Shown: one piece after another, positions 60,506 to 64,000 of the stretch | Layout: each line of letters starts with the position of its first letter | How positions within the stretch are numbered: the first letter of the stretch is position 1 | Origin: Flavitalea plasmicola | GTDB lineage: Bacteria > Bacteroidota > Bacteroidia > Chitinophagales > Chitinophagaceae | Assembly: GCF_030546645.1 (NCBI RefSeq) | Contig: NZ_JAUOTO010000004.1 | Location: 930,001 to 994,000 of the forward strand | DNA length: 64,000 nucleotides | Direction of reading: 5' to 3' | Notes under the pieces: model-generated | What the model was told of the DNA's origin: nothing | Database searches by the model: none | The model's input: the letters and a program-made list of their open reading frames with translations, nothing else | Made by a program: the position numbers and the translations under genes

Positions 60506-61093
60506 TTAAAGCTTAATAAAATTCTGACTGTTTAACGGCCAATTAAACTGCTGTAATCTGCCACCGGCTGCAAGCGTGCCGAGGTCGATGGGCGCAAAGC
60601 CGATTTTACTGACAATTCCGCTCACGATGGCCTTCGCATCTTTATCGTCGCCAGAAATAAAAAGAACCCTCTTTCCGTTTGCAACACACGGATCTGCGGC
60701 AAGTATTTTGGCAGAGAGGGTATTCATCGCTTTAACGACCTTCGCGCCCGGTAAATAATTTTGCACAACTTCACTTGATGCCAGTCCTCCATCTTCAATT
60801 CCGGCACCGTATTCTATACGATTGGTGGCGTCGATCACGATCTTTCCGTTCCAGTCTGTGAGTCCGCTGAGATCCTCGACCTTAGCCCAGGGTACTGCTA
60901 CTAGAATAATATCCGCTGCGGCAGCCTCAGCCGCTGTTACGGCTTTTGCGCCGGTGCCCAGTTGTGAGACAATATCGGTAAGGGTTTCAGGTCCCTTACT
61001 GTTACTGATCAGGACCTGAAAATCGTTGGCCAAAAATCGAGTAGCCGCGGCTATGCCGATATGCCCTGCTCCAAGGATACCTATTAATTTCAT
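60506..61093 (-). CDS. F420H2:NADP oxidoreductase-like NAD(P)-binding protein (NPD family)
   Basis: A 195-residue protein. The ATG at 61093 gives the start MKLIGILGAGHIGIAAATRF, the Rossmann loop GxGxxG; a long in-frame extension upstream has no match and was rejected. Later stretches (ADIILVAVPWAKVEDL, GKIVIDATNRIEYGAG, KVVKAMNTLSAKIL, GDDKDAKAIVSGIVSKIGF) match the family of NADP-dependent oxidoreductases once tied to coenzyme F420. Bacteroidota normally lack F420, so the physiological partner is unknown. It lies 94 bp downstream of an SDR gene on the same strand. Confidence 0.88.
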   Translation of the reverse strand: MKLIGILGAGHIGIAAATRFLANDFQVLISNSKGPETLTDIVSQLGTGAKAVTAAEAAAADIILVAVPWAKVEDLSGLTDWNGKIVIDATNRIEYGAGIEDGGLASSEVVQNYLPGAKVVKAMNTLSAKILAADPCVANGKRVLFISGDDKDAKAIVSGIVSKIGFAPIDLGTLAAGGRLQQFNWPLNSQNFIKL

Positions 61094-61187
61094 AGTTTTA
61101 TTCTTAATAAAAGTATTATATGGTTGGGTGAAACCGCCGTCAATCAGTGATATTTCTAATTGAGTTTCATTTTTGGAGATTACGAAT

Positions 61188-61946
61188 TTAAAAACCGTAC
61201 ATACCACCCGACACGGAAATTTGCTCACCGGTGATCCAGGCTGCATCATCTGAAGCCAGAAATACTGCTGCTTTCGCAATATCGGCGGGCTGGCCTCTAC
61301 GGCCAAGCGGTGTTTTTTCTACAAACATCTTTTCATACTCACTGCCGGCAGTGACGCCCGCGCTGGCTGCGCCTTCCGTGTCCGTAGCGCCCGGCAAAAT
61401 AGAATTGATACGAACGTTTTTAATACCTAATTCCTTAGATAAAGCAATCGTGAAGGCATCCAGTGCCGCTTTGGTTGAAGAGTATAATGAGGCATTTTGA
61501 AGAGGGTATTTACTTGCACCCGAACTGATGTTGATGATGTTTCCGCCCCTATCCCCGAAAAGTTTCAGCGCTGCCTGAATAGTTAATACAGGCCCTAACA
61601 CATTAACGTTGAAACTTTTACGAAATTCTTCTGCTGAAATTTGTTCAATAGGCGCATACCCCTGATGTACTGCGTTATTTACTAAAATATCCACCGTGCC
61701 GAAAGCATGCTCAGTTTCTTTAAACAGCCTGATCACATCGGCTTCGTTCGATACATCGGCCTTTACCGCAATGGCTGTGCCGCCATTATCGGTTATCGCT
61801 TTAACCACTTTGTCCGCTCCTTCTTTACTGGAAGCATAATTTACAACAACCTTTGCGCCTGCAGCAGCAAAATGTTTGGCAATCGCTGCACCTATTCCTT
61901 TGGAAGCACCGGTAACTACCGCTACCTTGTTTTCTAATTTACTCAT
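61188..61946 (-). CDS. Short-chain dehydrogenase/reductase (SDR), FabG-like
   Basis: A 252-residue classical SDR: cofactor loop GASKGIGAA (about residues 14-22), VKADVSNEADV, NNAVHQG (NNAG-like), the active site NISSGASKYP and YSSTK with the Tyr and Lys retained, and a C-terminal ITGEQISVSGGMYGF. Substrate unknown. It is downstream of a Crp/Fnr gene and upstream of the NPD-type reductase gene, all on the minus strand. Confidence 0.93.
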   Translation of the reverse strand: MSKLENKVAVVTGASKGIGAAIAKHFAAAGAKVVVNYASSKEGADKVVKAITDNGGTAIAVKADVSNEADVIRLFKETEHAFGTVDILVNNAVHQGYAPIEQISAEEFRKSFNVNVLGPVLTIQAALKLFGDRGGNIINISSGASKYPLQNASLYSSTKAALDAFTIALSKELGIKNVRINSILPGATDTEGAASAGVTAGSEYEKMFVEKTPLGRRGQPADIAKAAVFLASDDAAWITGEQISVSGGMYGF

Positions 61947-62306
61947 GATTTCTATTATTAATTATATTCAAGTCCTACGGTTTTTTTCCGTTCTGAATTA
62001 CACTTCAAAATTGGTGCATCTTAACGAGCTGCATGTTGACACGGATCATTAAATACACACGAAAAATGTCAAGTTGAAGTGGTGACTTAAATCAAGAGAA
62101 CATGGTAACTGTTTATAAGACAACTATTTAATGCATCGGTTAGGGGTCAAAATGCAGGATTCCAGAAAGACCACAACGGCATATATTCCATTGTTGAGCG
62201 CCTTTTTCTCATCCGGGGAAGTATAAAATTGGCCAATAATGCATTGGAGTCTCTGGCAGAAGTAGGAGACAAGTACCTTTGCAAATCCAGACATTGATCA
62301 GTCGGA
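61947..62306. other. Non-coding gap with a possible coding remnant
   Basis: A 360-bp gap between the SDR and Crp genes. An AT-rich stretch holds no clear promoter. From about 62150 to 62297 the plus strand stays open for about 50 codons without a start, ending TGA, with a sequence such as IVERLFLIRGSIKLANNALE that looks protein-like. I do not recognise it and treat it as an unproven remnant. Confidence 0.3.
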
Positions 62307-62891
62307 CTATTTTAAAGCGTTTTTCTTTATCCTGCTTAAAGTTTCAGGGGATAAACCAAGATAAGAAGCGATCATATTTTGCGGGAACCGCTGCAGAAAA
62401 TGAGGATAATTACTGACCAATTCCTCGTAACGCTCCTCGGCTGAATAGTTAATAGCCTGCATTCTTTTCTGGGCTGCAATGGTGTTGTTTTGACTGATTA
62501 CGTTCGACATCGCTAAAAAGGCAGGGATCTTCTTAAGAAACTCTTCAATTTCCGCGTTGGTTGATTGCAGGATCTCCAATTCCTCCAGCGCCTCAATATT
62601 AAAGCGGCTTGGCGTTAATAGATAAAAGCTTTCAAAATCTGTCAGCCACCAATTTTCCACGGACAATTTCAGTATATGTTCATGTCCTTTTTCATCTACC
62701 GTAAAGGTCCTGGCGGACCCTTTTACAATAAACCCAATATATTTGCATCCGTCCCCTTCCTGTAAAAAATATTGCCGCTTTCGGAGTTTTCTGGTTTTGA
62801 AATGTGCCGTCAATAAATGCTTATCATCTTCGGATAGAAGTTTGCCTGATATATTTTGAATGTAATCGAAAAACGTTTCAAAATTGGACAT
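62307..62891 (-). CDS. Crp/Fnr-family transcriptional regulator
   Basis: A 194-residue regulator. The N-terminal beta-roll holds KRQYFLQEGDGCKYIGFIVKG and ENWWLTDFESFYLLTPSRF; the C-terminal region has QKRMQAINYSAEERYEELVSN and the helix-turn-helix FPQNMIASYLGLSPETLSRI. No RxS phosphate-binding arginine is evident, so this is not a canonical cAMP receptor. It precedes an SDR and an NPD-type reductase on the same strand, mirroring the Crp plus SDR arrangement at 50907-52324. Confidence 0.93.
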   Translation of the reverse strand: MSNFETFFDYIQNISGKLLSEDDKHLLTAHFKTRKLRKRQYFLQEGDGCKYIGFIVKGSARTFTVDEKGHEHILKLSVENWWLTDFESFYLLTPSRFNIEALEELEILQSTNAEIEEFLKKIPAFLAMSNVISQNNTIAAQKRMQAINYSAEERYEELVSNYPHFLQRFPQNMIASYLGLSPETLSRIKKNALK

Positions 62892-63071
62892 CGTTCGAGT
62901 CTAAAATTATGCGTAATTTACTCAAGCTTCTGCTAAAAGACTAAAATATATTTAGGGGCATTGCCTGCCCGATATGGCCTTCCAGCAAGCGATAAGGGAA
63001 AGAGATTGGTAGAACCATATCTTAATTTGATAATTCTGATGGTCAGCTTGAAAATCAAAAGAACTTTTTGA

Positions 63072-63647
63072 ATGAAAGGACAGGAAAAAATAAGAGAATA
63101 CAATTTGATGTTGAAAAAACACATCAACAACAAATCCTTTGTAAAGATTTTTAGGACGGTATGCAACGAGGAGGAGGATTTGTCAGGATTTATTCTTGGA
63201 ATGTCGAACAACTTCCTTTTTTTGCAACTTGACAACGAATTCACTCTTGACGGATATGCAGTGATTAGACTTGACGACTTTAATAGCATAAGGCATTCCA
63301 GCTACGAACGGACTCAACGGAAAATATTTTATGCTGAGGGACTTTTGGCCAACGGGTATGGATTTGAAAAGCATTTGCCATTAACATGCTGGGCTGATAT
63401 TTTAAAGACGCTAAAAAATTATGACATACACGTTGTCATAGAAAATGTTAACAATGGCTCGCTTGACTTTTGGATTGGGCCAATTACAAGAGTTGCGGAA
63501 AAAAGTATGAGTATTCACAACTATGATCCCGATGGAAACCTTGATGAAAAACCAACTGTGATAAAACTGGATACTATAAGCATCGTAAAATTTGGAGACA
63601 GATACTCCACCACATTCAGGAAATATTTAAGAAAAAGAAGAAAATAA
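63072..63647 (+). CDS. Hypothetical 191-residue protein
   Basis: The ATG at 63072 starts MKGQEKIREYNLMLKKHINN. The protein has strand-rich stretches (SNNFLFLQLDNEFTLDGYAV, HVVIENVNNGSLDFWIGPI) and ends with a basic tail (FRKYLRKRRK). No domain was recognised. The gene is AT-rich, like the rest of the right end, and it stands without a clear operon partner. Confidence 0.6.
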   Translation: MKGQEKIREYNLMLKKHINNKSFVKIFRTVCNEEEDLSGFILGMSNNFLFLQLDNEFTLDGYAVIRLDDFNSIRHSSYERTQRKIFYAEGLLANGYGFEKHLPLTCWADILKTLKNYDIHVVIENVNNGSLDFWIGPITRVAEKSMSIHNYDPDGNLDEKPTVIKLDTISIVKFGDRYSTTFRKYLRKRRK

Positions 63648-64000
63648 AGTACAGCCCAATGGACTATAGAAAATTTTACCTAGAGGCCTGCATTGCCAAT
63701 CATATTCAAAATATAGATAACATAGGTGAAACGAATTATTTGACCTAATCAATAATCAACCAATTAAGAATATTTAGATTGCAGCGAACAACCGAAATAG
63801 TGAATTGTAGTACCCCTGACTCACTTCCTTCCATTGAGCGGATTTCGCTCATTCCCAGGAACATCAAACTAAAAGTAGTATTCGGACGACACATTCAAAA
63901 TCTAAGAGAATCTATAGGGAATCAATGGAAAAAAGCGCTTCCCGATTTTTTCATAGGCATCCACACGGTTGAGCCGGAAATTAATATAGCTAAATTAATA
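63648..64000 (+). other. AT-rich right end with a short ORF and an open frame leaving the window
   Basis: A tiny open frame of 29 codons begins at an ATG at 63659 (ends 63748). After its stop the plus strand stays open from about 63749 to the window end, with no ATG but with a protein-like segment (IERISLIPRNIKLKVVFGRH, FFIGIHTVEPEINIAKLI). This could be part of a gene that starts or continues outside the window, or a remnant. No family was recognised. Confidence 0.25.

Noticed and set aside
60456-60520. A tRNA-like 3' end on the minus strand next to a terminator (TTCGAA loop followed by CTCCTGGCACGC).
   Set aside because: The T-stem does not pair around the TTCGAAA loop and no anticodon or D-arm is found upstream. 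It could be a worn tRNA end or an attachment site scar, but support is too weak.
1-64000. CRISPR arrays, rRNA genes and insertion sequences.
   Set aside because: No regularly spaced repeats, no rRNA segments and no transposase-like proteins or terminal repeats were seen.

Overview
The window reads as chromosomal DNA of a Bacteroidota bacterium, most likely a member of the Chitinophagaceae. The signs are two SusC/SusD outer-membrane pairs, a hybrid two-component system (HTCS) regulator fused to an AraC domain, an ECF sigma factor of the SigJ/ECF42 type, secreted FG-GAP/UnbV proteins, and start-proximal promoter boxes fitting the Bacteroidota -7 consensus TAnnTTTG. Gene density is high. No rRNA, intact tRNA, CRISPR array or intact insertion sequence was seen. 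The genus call is inference.

Layout. 1-3043: the end of a SusC-like transporter plus a SusD-like lipoprotein. 3050-9228: a copper-handling cluster (HMA-AraC regulator, CopA ATPase, small HMA chaperone, Cys-rich secreted protein, DUF3347 protein, multicopper oxidase with a barrel-like tail). 9218-12851: a secreted GH27 alpha-galactosidase, an HD-domain protein and an AlkD-type repair protein. 12946-20135: a response regulator / sensor kinase / TolC / adaptor / RND pump operon. 20153-23381: a secreted beta-propeller protein and a RibD-like / YCII / ECF-sigma operon. 23475-39407: a complete polysaccharide utilisation locus (SusC, SusD, TIG glycan-binding lipoprotein, clan GH-A hydrolase and FG-GAP/UnbV lipoprotein on the minus strand; HTCS regulator divergent on the plus strand).

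39483-52917: a run of small regulator-plus-enzyme modules (ArsR/AHSA1, HxlR/SDR/deformylase, GNAT/MarR, Crp and SDR), with an EamA exporter, an M16 peptidase, a PAP2 phosphatase, an MFS exporter, an XseA-like membrane-anchored protein and a deleted nitronate monooxygenase relic. Several modules carry clear palindromic operators.

53059-58169: a two-gene overlapping operon that is the most unusual item. A secreted GH-A hydrolase is followed by a 1266-residue membrane protein joining a processive GT2 synthase to a GH26-like domain, a second barrel that has lost its acid/base Glu, and a beta-sandwich. This looks like a self-contained exopolysaccharide synthesis and trimming machine.

58207-64000: more AT-rich accessory DNA with an LLM oxidoreductase, a reductase fragment, small unknown genes, a Crp/SDR/F420-type reductase group and an open frame that runs off the window.
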